Shown here: piece after piece, positions 1-6,507 of the stretch
Layout: the number at the start of each line of letters is the position of its first letter
Numbering within the stretch: the first letter of the stretch is position 1
NCBI GenBank assembly: GCA_036244995.1
Contig: BTTF01000047.1
Span: 1 to 17,402 of the forward strand
DNA: 17,402 bases
Reading direction: 5' to 3'
Source of the DNA: BMS3Bbin07 sp036244995
GTDB lineage: Bacteria > Nitrospirota > Thermodesulfovibrionia > Thermodesulfovibrionales > JdFR-85
Program-made: the position numbers and the translations under genes
The notes under the pieces: model-generated
Database searches by the model: none
The model's input: the letters and a program-made list of their open reading frames with translations, nothing else
What the model was told of the DNA's origin: nothing

Positions 1-1624
1 TGGGCCTGGGCAGTCTTATAAAGAAACCGGTACCCTTGCCCAGGGCGCTCTTTACCTTGATATGTCCGCCATGTTTTTTTACTATGCCGTGAGTTACAGC
101 CAATCCGAGTCCTGTACCCTTTCCTACCGGTTTTGTGGTGAAAAATGGTTCGAAGAGTTTGCTCATATGTTCTTCCGGAATTCCGGGGCCTGTATCAGTG
201 AACTCTATCTCAATGAATTCCTTTTCATCTTCGGTTAGCTGTCTTGTTGCTATAGTGATTTGTCCCCTGTCGTTCATGGCGTCGGCAGCATTAATGAGAA
301 GGTTCATAAAGACCTGTTGAAGTTGCGAGGCATCACCTACAATACGCGGCAGGTCAGGGGAAAGGTCGGTGATGATCTTTATATTATGAAATTTAGCCTG
401 GTTCCGGATGATCTCAAGGGTATGTCTGATGGTGTTGTTTATATCAACATCCGCCCGCTCGGCAGGTATGGCCCTCGAGAAACCAAGGAGGCCTTTTATT
501 ATCTTTGAGCAACGCTCTGCCTGTTCGATGATCACCTCAAGGTCTTCCCTGTCCATCTTGTTTTCAGGTGGGGTCCTCTTGAGCATCAGGTATGCAAAGG
601 TTACAATTCCTGTCAGTGGACTGTTAATCTCATGAGCAACACCTGCTGCCATGCGGCCAAGGGAGGCAAGTTTTTCAGTATGTATAAGCTGTTCCTGTCC
701 CCGCCTGATCTCCTCTGTTTTTTTCGCAACCTCTTCCTCGAGTTCTTTTGCCCAGTCTTCCAGCTTCTGCCTGGCATTTCTCAGCTCATGCGTCATAGAG
801 TTAAAGGTATCCGCAAGTATGCCTATCTCGTCACGTGTTTTTATCTCTACCCTGCGGTTAAGGTCTCCTTTTGAGACGCTTTGCATTCCTTCGGTCAGAA
901 GCTGGAGGGGATTTATCAGAATCTTCCAGAGTATGATACAGAGCACTATACAAAAGAAGAAGGTGAAGATGATGCCGAAGGTAAGGGTCTCTATTTTCTG
1001 TTTCCTGAGGGTGCTGTCAATTCCGGAGAGGGAATAATCTGTTTCCAGGATTCCGAGTATTTTTTTGTCGGGCTGGTGGTAATGGCATGATGCAGTGTAG
1101 CAGGTTTTCTGATTAACAATGGGACGTAAGAACCTCAATACCCGTCCATTATCGCCCTTTATGATTGTCCACATACTGCTGTTCTGCATCTTTAGTGTTT
1201 CATGCGGCCTGGATGGGTTGCTATGGCAGAGCCTGCAGGAGGAATTGATATTGATTTTCTTCCCGATCATTTTCCTGTCACTTGAGAAACGAACATCTCC
1301 CTGAAGATTGTAAACCTGGATGTTTATTATATCTTCTGATGAACCCATAATCTCGATAGTATCCTGAATTGTTCCAACCTGGTGGGTATGCATATTTACA
1401 AATATGCTCTTCTCTATCATTGCCGTGTATGCAGCTGTATGGTGTATGGAGTTATTGAGAAATTCCTGCTCACCGCGTATGATTATCATGTACCAGAAGA
1501 TTGAACTCCCTGTTAATACCAGGATGCCGATGGCAACTATTAGTTTCAGGCTTAGGGAATGGCGGGATTTTTTTGCGATCAGGTCCTTGAGGAAGTTTAT
1601 TTTTTCCTTGAAATCAATAACCAT
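1..1624 (-). CDS. Membrane sensor histidine kinase with two periplasmic c-heme-like motifs (partial, 3' end cut)
   Basis: Read on the minus strand, one open frame of 541 codons runs from ATG at 1624 off the left edge. Order: transmembrane helix at about residues 25-49; periplasmic domain 50-211; second helix about 212-236; HAMP linker about 233-286; coiled coil to about 315; HisKA with phospho-acceptor His331 (HEINSPL); and an HATPase domain with N-box (Asn445), DTGPGI (477-482), FEPFFTTK (491-498) and GTGLGLA (503-509). It should autophosphorylate on ATP and pass phosphate to a response regulator, which is not in view. The periplasmic domain holds CRLCH (130-134) and CYTASCH (175-181), that is CX2CH and CX4CH, which could attach c-type heme or bind metal. 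AGGGG at 1631-1635 lies 6 bases upstream of the ATG. The frame is still open at the edge just past the ATPase domain, so a C-terminal receiver cannot be excluded. It is divergent from nuoA. The kinase call is secure; its signal is unknown. Confidence 0.93.
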   Translation of the reverse strand, partial: MVIDFKEKINFLKDLIAKKSRHSLSLKLIVAIGILVLTGSSIFWYMIIIRGEQEFLNNSIHHTAAYTAMIEKSIFVNMHTHQVGTIQDTIEIMGSSEDIINIQVYNLQGDVRFSSDRKMIGKKININSSCRLCHSNPSRPHETLKMQNSSMWTIIKGDNGRVLRFLRPIVNQKTCYTASCHYHQPDKKILGILETDYSLSGIDSTLRKQKIETLTFGIIFTFFFCIVLCIILWKILINPLQLLTEGMQSVSKGDLNRRVEIKTRDEIGILADTFNSMTHELRNARQKLEDWAKELEEEVAKKTEEIRRGQEQLIHTEKLASLGRMAAGVAHEINSPLTGIVTFAYLMLKRTPPENKMDREDLEVIIEQAERCSKIIKGLLGFSRAIPAERADVDINNTIRHTLEIIRNQAKFHNIKIITDLSPDLPRIVGDASQLQQVFMNLLINAADAMNDRGQITIATRQLTEDEKEFIEIEFTDTGPGIPEEHMSKLFEPFFTTKPVGKGTGLGLAVTHGIVKKHGGHIKVKSALGKGTGFFIRLPRP

Positions 1625-1714
1625 CTTTAGCCCCTTGAAGAAATGCAGAACTTGTATAAGTGCTTCATTTGTTACACTATTTACACCCTTGCATTTAAAC
1701 TCTACTATAAACCG

Positions 1715-1732
1715 GAACTGAAAATCCAGTTC
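1715..1732. repeat. Short perfect inverted repeat in the kinase-nuoA intergenic region
   Basis: GAACTG (1715-1720) and CAGTTC (1727-1732) are perfect 6-base arms around a 6-base centre. The site is about 90 bases upstream of the kinase ATG and about 70 upstream of the nuoA -35 box. It could be an operator or a small hairpin in the kinase leader. No T-run follows on either strand, so it is not a terminator. An arm this short can arise by chance. Confidence 0.3.
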
Positions 1733-1800
1733 TCTGATTTCAATATTAAGGTGAAGTTATAGTTTTGGCTTTCTGTCAAGGTAGAACTTTAATTTTTTTA

Positions 1801-1830
1801 TTGACAAAGCCATCTTTTTTATTGTATATA
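1801..1830 (+). promoter_or_regulatory. Sigma70-type promoter of the nuo operon
   Basis: A perfect -35 TTGACA (1801-1806) is followed, after 18 bases, by TATATA (1825-1830) as the -10 box. The predicted start of transcription is near 1837, one base before the nuoA ATG at 1838. No Shine-Dalgarno sequence lies ahead of that ATG. The spacing is at the long end of the usual range and the -10 box matches only four of six bases, so the exact start is uncertain. This is the only strong promoter-like site seen ahead of the operon. Confidence 0.65.
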
Positions 1831-1837
1831 TGTACCC

Positions 1838-2209
1838 ATGCCAGGAAGCTATTTGCCATCAAGCTACCTACCCGTACTGATTTTTCTTGTCATCTCCCTT
1901 GCCTTTGGACTCGGTGCCCTTATTATGGGCAGTATGTTCAGATTAAAGAGACCTTATGCAGAGAAACTGATGCCCTATGAATCGGGCATTACACCTGTTG
2001 GTGAACCCCGGTACAGGTTTTCTGTCAAGTTTTATGTGATAGCGATGCTGTTTGTGGTATTTGATGTGGAGGTCATTTTCCTCTATCCCTGGGCGATTGT
2101 TTTTGACAAGCTCGGGCTTTTTGCCTTCATAGAGATGATCATCTTTATCTTTGTGCTCCTTGTGGGGTATGTGTATGCATGGCGGAAAGAGGCGTTTACG
2201 TGGGAATAA
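1838..2209 (+). CDS. nuoA: NADH-quinone oxidoreductase subunit A
   Basis: A 123-residue membrane protein with three hydrophobic helices (about 10-32, 63-86, 94-115), the usual length for NuoA. It carries the family signatures YESG (47-50) and FDVEVIFLYPWA (75-86), with the acidic pair Asp76/Glu78 that corresponds to conserved acidic residues in the E. coli subunit. NuoA sits in the membrane arm of complex I beside NuoH and NuoJ, near the quinone chamber. ATG at 1838 is chosen because residues 9-17 align with the usual NuoA N-terminus and there is no later in-frame start before helix 1. No ribosome-binding site precedes it and the promoter lies immediately upstream, so translation may be leaderless. 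It is the first gene of the operon. Confidence 0.96.
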   Translation: MPGSYLPSSYLPVLIFLVISLAFGLGALIMGSMFRLKRPYAEKLMPYESGITPVGEPRYRFSVKFYVIAMLFVVFDVEVIFLYPWAIVFDKLGLFAFIEMIIFIFVLLVGYVYAWRKEAFTWE

Positions 2210-2313
2210 GGATTGACTAAGGATTGACTATTGACTATTGACGATTGACTATTGACGATTTTCTATTAAAAAATCAATATATTCGTCAATAGTCAATAGT
2301 CAATAGTCAATCC
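2207..2313 (+). repeat. Heptamer tandem repeat forming a long inverted repeat (nuoA-nuoB gap)
   Basis: Starting at the nuoA stop codon, an 11-base unit TAAGGATTGAC is present twice in tandem (2207-2228). From 2221 to 2258 runs a series of ATTGACT/ATTGACG heptamers. After a 24-base AT-rich centre (2259-2282), the reverse complement of the same series returns at 2283-2313. The right arm (31 bases) matches the left arm (38 bases) except that the left has one extra heptamer. In RNA this would fold into a roughly 30-bp hairpin between nuoA and nuoB. No T-run follows, and AGGAG for nuoB starts 6 bases after the right arm. It looks like a repeat element, not a terminator. Confidence 0.9.
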
Positions 2314-2331
2314 CAAACAGGAGTCTGTACG

Positions 2332-2853
2332 ATGATAATTGATACTACGAGCACAATGGTAGAGGTTGAAGAAGGGGTTAAGGTAATTCCCGCAGCCAAT
2401 ACCATTATCACCACTATGGATAAGCTCATCAACTGGGGAAGGGTCTCTTCAATCTGGCCCGTCACCTTCGGTCTTGCCTGCTGTGCTATTGAGATGATGA
2501 CCGCCGGTTCAAGTCATTATGATATGGATCGGCTCGGCATGATCTTCAGGGGGTCTCCGAGACAGGCTGACCTTCTTATAGTTGCAGGAACTGTTACCAA
2601 AAAGATGGCCCCGGTTGTCAGGAGGGTTTATGACCAGATGCCGGAGCCGAGGTATGTGATATCCATGGGGAGCTGTGCATGTACGGGAGGTATTTTCCGT
2701 TCCTACAGCACTGTTCAGGGTTGTGACAGCTTCCTTCCTGTGGATGTATATGTGCCCGGCTGTCCACCAAGACCCGAGGCGCTTATGTACGGAATTGGAA
2801 AGTTGCAGGAAAAAATCAGAAAGGAGTATTTCCATTGGAGCCGCTGGAGATAA
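2332..2853 (+). CDS. nuoB: NADH-quinone oxidoreductase subunit B (N2 cluster subunit)
   Basis: A 173-residue soluble subunit that holds the terminal [4Fe-4S] cluster N2, which reduces quinone. The ligand pattern is present: tandem Cys50-Cys51 (GLACCAIEM), Cys115 in GSCA, and Cys144 in PGCPPRPE. The spacing resembles that of the Thermus subunit. The protein fits the usual NuoB length with a slightly longer, variable N-terminus. AGGAG at 2319-2323 lies 8 bases before the ATG. The 3' end overlaps nuoC by 19 bases, so the two are probably translationally coupled. Confidence 0.97.
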   Translation: MIIDTTSTMVEVEEGVKVIPAANTIITTMDKLINWGRVSSIWPVTFGLACCAIEMMTAGSSHYDMDRLGMIFRGSPRQADLLIVAGTVTKKMAPVVRRVYDQMPEPRYVISMGSCACTGGIFRSYSTVQGCDSFLPVDVYVPGCPPRPEALMYGIGKLQEKIRKEYFHWSRWR

Positions 2854-3368
2854 CCGAGAGGATTAAGGAGAGATTTCCCGATGAAGTCCTGGATATCATC
2901 GAGTTCAGGGACCAGCTCTCTGTGGTGATAAAAAAGGAGAGAATTGTCGAGATATGCCGCTGGCTGTATGATGAGCCTGACCTCAGGTTTGACTATCTTA
3001 AAGACATCTGCGGAGTGGATTATCTTGCTAAAAAACCCGTGAGGTTTGAGGTCGTTTATACATTATACTCAATGAGACACCTGCACATGTTGAGGCTGAA
3101 GGCTGCGGTTGGTGAAGATGAGCCCTCCATTGACAGTGTGGTGCCTGTCTGGATTGGCGCCAACTGGCATGAGAGGGAGTGTTACGATATGTACGGCATA
3201 AGGTTTACCGGTCATCCTGATCTCAGCAGGGTTTTGATGCCTGAGGACTGGGAGGGCCATCCATTAAGGAAGGACTATCCTGAAGGGGGGCCAGAGAGAG
3301 AGTGGCCGGGCTTTCAGGAGGTTCTTGACAAGGCGAAAAAGTTTAAGGAGTTTTCGTGGCAGGGATAG
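2835..3368 (+). CDS. nuoC: NADH-quinone oxidoreductase subunit C (30 kDa)
   Basis: A 177-residue peripheral-arm subunit that packs against NuoD and carries no metal cluster. The family signature is seen at residues 113-149 (ERECYDMYGI, then GHPDLSRVLMPEDWEGHPLRKDYP in pieces). The start is TTG at 2835, inside the end of nuoB: AAGGAG at 2821-2826 sits 8 bases upstream, and no better ATG lies nearby. It is a separate gene here, not fused to nuoD as in E. coli. It overlaps nuoD by 13 bases. Confidence 0.95.
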   Translation: MEPLEITERIKERFPDEVLDIIEFRDQLSVVIKKERIVEICRWLYDEPDLRFDYLKDICGVDYLAKKPVRFEVVYTLYSMRHLHMLRLKAAVGEDEPSIDSVVPVWIGANWHERECYDMYGIRFTGHPDLSRVLMPEDWEGHPLRKDYPEGGPEREWPGFQEVLDKAKKFKEFSWQG

Positions 3369-4552
3369 AGAAATCGCTTCAGACCAAAGAGCTTACCGTC
3401 AGTATGGGCCCCCAGCACCCATCCACCCACGGCGTTCTCAGACTCGTGCTTGAACTTGACGGAGAAACAGTTGTTAAATGCACCCCCCATGTGGGTTATC
3501 TTCACCGCGGGGTTGAAAAACTTGCCGAGGGTATGACCTACCTGCAGGCATTGCCCTTATCAGACAGGCTTGATTATATATCTTCAATGTCCAATAACGT
3601 TGGCTATTGTCTTGCCGTGGAAAGGCTTTTCGGGATTGAGGCGCCTGACAGGGCAAAGTTTATCAGGACAATAGTCTGTGAGATGACCCGTATCAGCAGC
3701 CATATCATCTGGGTTGCCACCCATGCCCTTGACCTTGGTGCAATGACCGTATTCCTTTACTCTTTCAGGGAGAGGGAGTGGTTGCTTGACCTCTTTGAAA
3801 TGCTCTGCGGTGCAAGGCTGACCGTTAGTTATCCGAGGATTGGAGGGGTCAGAAATGATGTCTCCCAGGAGTTCATAGACAGCCTGTATAAGTTTACCGA
3901 TGAGTTTCCAAAGAGGATTGAAGAGTACGAGACCCTTATTGACAAGAACCGTATCTGGCTTGGGAGGACAAAGGGGATTGGTGTGATCTCGGCAGAAGAG
4001 GCAATAAACCGGGGTCTCAGCGGGCCGGTACTCAGGGGGTCCGGAGTTGATTATGATATAAGAAAACGTTTTCCCTATGATGCCTATGACAAGGTGGACT
4101 TTGAGGTGCCATTGGGCAAGAACGGAGATGTATATGATAGATACCGCTGCAGGATGGAGGAACTGAGACAGTCCGTCAGGATAATCAGACAGTGCATTGA
4201 GAGATTGCCACGCGGCCCTGTGATGACACCTGATGCCCCCAAGTTCACGTTGCCGCCAAAAGAGAGGGTGCTGGCGGATATGGAATCGTTAATTCACCAC
4301 TTTGTGCTGATAACAAAGGGACCGATGGCTGCCCCTGAAGGGGAGATATACGTTGCCACCGAGGTTCCAAAGGGCGAACTTGGTTTCTACATTGTAAGTG
4401 ATGGTACAGGAAAGCCTTACAGGATGAGGGTGAGGGCCCCTTCCTTTGTCCATGTCTCGTTACTTCCGAGGCTCTGTGAGGGAGGAATGGTAGCTGATGT
4501 TGTAGCCAATATCGGCACAATCGATATAGTGCTTGGAGAATGTGACCGGTAA
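3356..4552 (+). CDS. nuoD: NADH-quinone oxidoreductase subunit D (49 kDa)
   Basis: A 398-residue subunit that forms the quinone-binding pocket with NuoB and NuoH; it derives from the large subunit of [NiFe] hydrogenases but has no metal site. Visible signatures are MGPQHPSTHGVLR (17-29, with His21 and His25 at the quinone site), HRGVEK (50-55), RLDYISSM with Tyr74, the quinone-contacting tyrosine position, and a C-terminal IDIVLGECDR. The start is GTG at 3356 with AAGGAG (3345-3350) 5 bases upstream, overlapping the end of nuoC. The length matches single-domain NuoD proteins. Confidence 0.97.
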   Translation: MAGIEKSLQTKELTVSMGPQHPSTHGVLRLVLELDGETVVKCTPHVGYLHRGVEKLAEGMTYLQALPLSDRLDYISSMSNNVGYCLAVERLFGIEAPDRAKFIRTIVCEMTRISSHIIWVATHALDLGAMTVFLYSFREREWLLDLFEMLCGARLTVSYPRIGGVRNDVSQEFIDSLYKFTDEFPKRIEEYETLIDKNRIWLGRTKGIGVISAEEAINRGLSGPVLRGSGVDYDIRKRFPYDAYDKVDFEVPLGKNGDVYDRYRCRMEELRQSVRIIRQCIERLPRGPVMTPDAPKFTLPPKERVLADMESLIHHFVLITKGPMAAPEGEIYVATEVPKGELGFYIVSDGTGKPYRMRVRAPSFVHVSLLPRLCEGGMVADVVANIGTIDIVLGECDR

Positions 4553-4560
4553 CAATTAAA

Positions 4561-4587
4561 AAGCTGAAAGTTAAAAGCTGAAAATCA
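4561..4587 (+). repeat. Heptamer repeat in the nuoD-nuoE gap
   Basis: AAGCTGA, AAGTTAA and AAGCTGA follow one another at 4561-4581, then a degenerate fourth unit. The unit is 7 bases and differs from the one in the nuoA-nuoB gap. The 51-base gap holds no gene, and the site for nuoE is only a weak AGGA about 13 bases ahead of its ATG. Confidence 0.65.
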
Positions 4588-4603
4588 GGAAAACTAACTT
4601 ATC

Positions 4604-5059
4604 ATGGATATTTTTGAAGAGATAAGAGCTTTATCAGAGAAGTACCCCGACCGGAGGGGTGCCCTGCTCCCTGCACTCTATGTTGCACAGAAAGATGCGG
4701 GCTGGCTGAGCCAGGAGGCACTCGACAGGGTCTCCAATGCCCTGAACCTGCCGCAGGCCACTGTAAAGGGTGTTGCAACCTTTTATTCCATGTACAAACA
4801 CCGGCCAATGGGGCGTCATCTTATACAGTTATGCACAAATGTGGCTTGCATGATTATGGGAGCGGAAAGCCTTGTGGACTTCCTGAAGGGTAAATATGGA
4901 CTTGAACCCGGCGGCACGACAGGGGACGGAAGGTTTTCACTGGTGATAATGGAGTGTATAGGAGCCTGTGACAGGGCACCTGCAATGCTTGTGAATACGA
5001 ACTTTCACTCTGACCTTACAGAGGGCAATATAGTGGAGATACTTGAGGAGTACGAATAA
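4604..5059 (+). CDS. nuoE: NADH-quinone oxidoreductase subunit E (24 kDa, [2Fe-2S] N1a)
   Basis: A 151-residue thioredoxin-like subunit of the NADH-oxidising module. The four ligands of [2Fe-2S] cluster N1a are Cys77 and Cys82 (LCTNVAC) and Cys118 and Cys122 (ECIGACDRAP). The N-terminal helical region contains the usual VATFYSMY (57-64). The protein pairs with NuoF. It is close to the short end of the family and lacks a C-terminal extension. Spacing to nuoF is 101 bases, so translational coupling is unlikely. Confidence 0.96.
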   Translation: MDIFEEIRALSEKYPDRRGALLPALYVAQKDAGWLSQEALDRVSNALNLPQATVKGVATFYSMYKHRPMGRHLIQLCTNVACMIMGAESLVDFLKGKYGLEPGGTTGDGRFSLVIMECIGACDRAPAMLVNTNFHSDLTEGNIVEILEEYE

Positions 5060-5112
5060 AACCTGAAATCTTTGGCAACAGGAAATCTTTAAACGAAGTA
5101 TTATTCAGTTTG

Positions 5113-5132
5113 GAATTAGTGTGAATTAGTGT
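5113..5132 (+). repeat. Ten-base tandem repeat in the nuoE-nuoF gap
   Basis: GAATTAGTGT occurs twice in direct tandem (5113-5122, 5123-5132), followed by related words around GAATTC at 5145-5150. A separate pair of GAAATCTTT words lies at about 5065-5090. The gap of 101 bases has no gene. Repeats are clear but short, and the period differs from the 7 bases seen in other gaps. Confidence 0.55.
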
Positions 5133-5160
5133 CAATTCGTAGCTGAATTCAATTAAGGTT

Positions 5161-6426
5161 ATGGAAAAGTTTCTATTAAAAAACATCGAGAATCCGGCTT
5201 CGGCCAGTCTTGAGGAATATCTGAAGGTTGGTGGCTATGAGTCCCTGAACAAGGCGCTTCAGATGGAGCCTGCGGATATTATTGCAGAAGTCAAGGCAGC
5301 AGGGCTGAGGGGCAGGGGAGGGGCAGGTTTTCCTACAGGTATGAAGTGGGATTTTGCCTCCAGAGACGTAAAGTTTCCGAAATACCTTATCTGTAATGCT
5401 GATGAAGGCGAGCCGGGGACATTTAAAGACAGGCCCATACTTGAGAAGAATCCACACCTCCTTATCGAAGGGATGGTAATATCTGCCCATGCCCTTAAGT
5501 CGGAGAGGGGGTACATATACCTCAGGGGTGAGTACCCTTATGCAAGGATTGCCCTTGAGAAGGCCATTGAAGAGGCATACGCAACCGGGTATCTTGGAGA
5601 TAATATAGCCGGGAAGGGTTTCGGGTTTCACCTTGGCGTTCATCAGGGTGCCGGGGCCTATATCTGCGGAGAGGAGACTGCACTGATCGATTCAATTGAG
5701 GGCAGGAGGGGACAGCCGAGGATCAAGCCTCCTTTTCCCGTTAATGTCGGTGCCTGGGGGATGCCTACAATTGTCAACAATGTGGAGACACTGGCGAACA
5801 TACCGTTAATTGTCTCCATAGGTGCTGAAAAATACGCTGCAATAGGAAACCCTGAGTGTCCGGGGCCGAAACTCTTCTCTGTAAGCTGTTGTGTTGAACG
5901 CCCCGGTGTTTATGAGTTGCCGATGGGAACCACCCTCAAAGAGATTATATACGACCATGCCGGTGGTATCAGGGGTGGCAGGGAACTCAAGGCAGTGATA
6001 CCGGGCGGCATCTCAACGCCGGTACTTACGCCCGACGGGATAGACTGCCCCATGGATTTTGTTAATCTTCCAAAGCGCGGCAGCATGCTTGGTTCAGGTG
6101 CGGTAATGGTCTTTGATGACACCGTATGTCTGGTGAAGGTCTGCTGGCGTGCGATGAGGTTTTTCGAGCATGAATCATGCGGTAAATGTATACCCTGCCG
6201 CGAGGGTACCGGGTGGTTGAGAAATATCCTTGAAAGGATAGAGGGTGGATTCGGCCGCGATAATGATATAGAGCTGCTGCAGGATATAGCACTCAGCATT
6301 ACGGGGAAGACGTTCTGCCCACTTGGAGATGGAGCTGCAGGTGTTGTGCTTGGATTTATAAAGAATTTCTCCGATGAGTTCAGGTATCATATCACGAATA
6401 AAAAATGTATGGTAAGTGAAGCTTGA
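5161..6426 (+). CDS. nuoF: NADH-quinone oxidoreductase subunit F (51 kDa, NADH/FMN site)
   Basis: A 421-residue subunit that binds NADH and FMN and takes the hydride. The glycine-rich nucleotide/flavin segment GLRGRGGAGFPTGMKW is at 48-63. A second flavin-contacting stretch, CNADEGEPGTFKDR, is at 78-91. The [4Fe-4S] cluster N3 ligands are Cys340, Cys343 and Cys346 (ESCGKCIPCREGTGW) and Cys386 (TFCPLGDGA). The length is typical of NuoF. ATG at 5161 fits the usual NuoF N-terminus, but AAGG at 5155-5158 is only 2 bases from the ATG, so initiation may be weak. Confidence 0.97.
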   Translation: MEKFLLKNIENPASASLEEYLKVGGYESLNKALQMEPADIIAEVKAAGLRGRGGAGFPTGMKWDFASRDVKFPKYLICNADEGEPGTFKDRPILEKNPHLLIEGMVISAHALKSERGYIYLRGEYPYARIALEKAIEEAYATGYLGDNIAGKGFGFHLGVHQGAGAYICGEETALIDSIEGRRGQPRIKPPFPVNVGAWGMPTIVNNVETLANIPLIVSIGAEKYAAIGNPECPGPKLFSVSCCVERPGVYELPMGTTLKEIIYDHAGGIRGGRELKAVIPGGISTPVLTPDGIDCPMDFVNLPKRGSMLGSGAVMVFDDTVCLVKVCWRAMRFFEHESCGKCIPCREGTGWLRNILERIEGGFGRDNDIELLQDIALSITGKTFCPLGDGAAGVVLGFIKNFSDEFRYHITNKKCMVSEA

Positions 6427-6477
6427 TAGATTACTGGATAATAAGGGGTAATGAGCTTACAAACCTGAAGCTCACGA

Positions 6478-6493
6478 CCTGTAACCTGTAACC
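6478..6493 (+). repeat. CCTGTAA heptamer repeat in the nuoF-nuoG gap
   Basis: CCTGTAA is present twice in tandem (6478-6484, 6485-6491), followed by the first two bases of a third unit; related words (CCTGAAG) precede it at 6464-6470. It lies in the 81-base nuoF-nuoG gap, just upstream of the AAGGA site used by nuoG. It is another 7-base unit distinct from those in other gaps. Confidence 0.6.
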
Positions 6494-6507
6494 GGAATAA
6501 AAGGAAG

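Noticed and set aside
135..1721. Several plus-strand open frames over the left end
   Set aside because: They lie opposite the minus-strand histidine kinase, which is open for 541 codons with clear HAMP, HisKA and ATPase motifs. The plus-strand translations match no family and overlap each other.
1774..1779. Minus-strand TTGACA as the -35 box of the kinase promoter
   Set aside because: No -10 box lies at an acceptable distance; the nearest, TATAAC, is only 12 bases away.
2221..2313. Heptamer array considered as a CRISPR array
   Set aside because: The units are contiguous 7-mers without spacers, the second half is inverted, and no cas gene is present.
2221..2320. Inverted repeat considered as a terminator after nuoA
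   Set aside because: No T-run follows the right arm, and the nuoB ribosome site begins 6 bases after it within the same operon.
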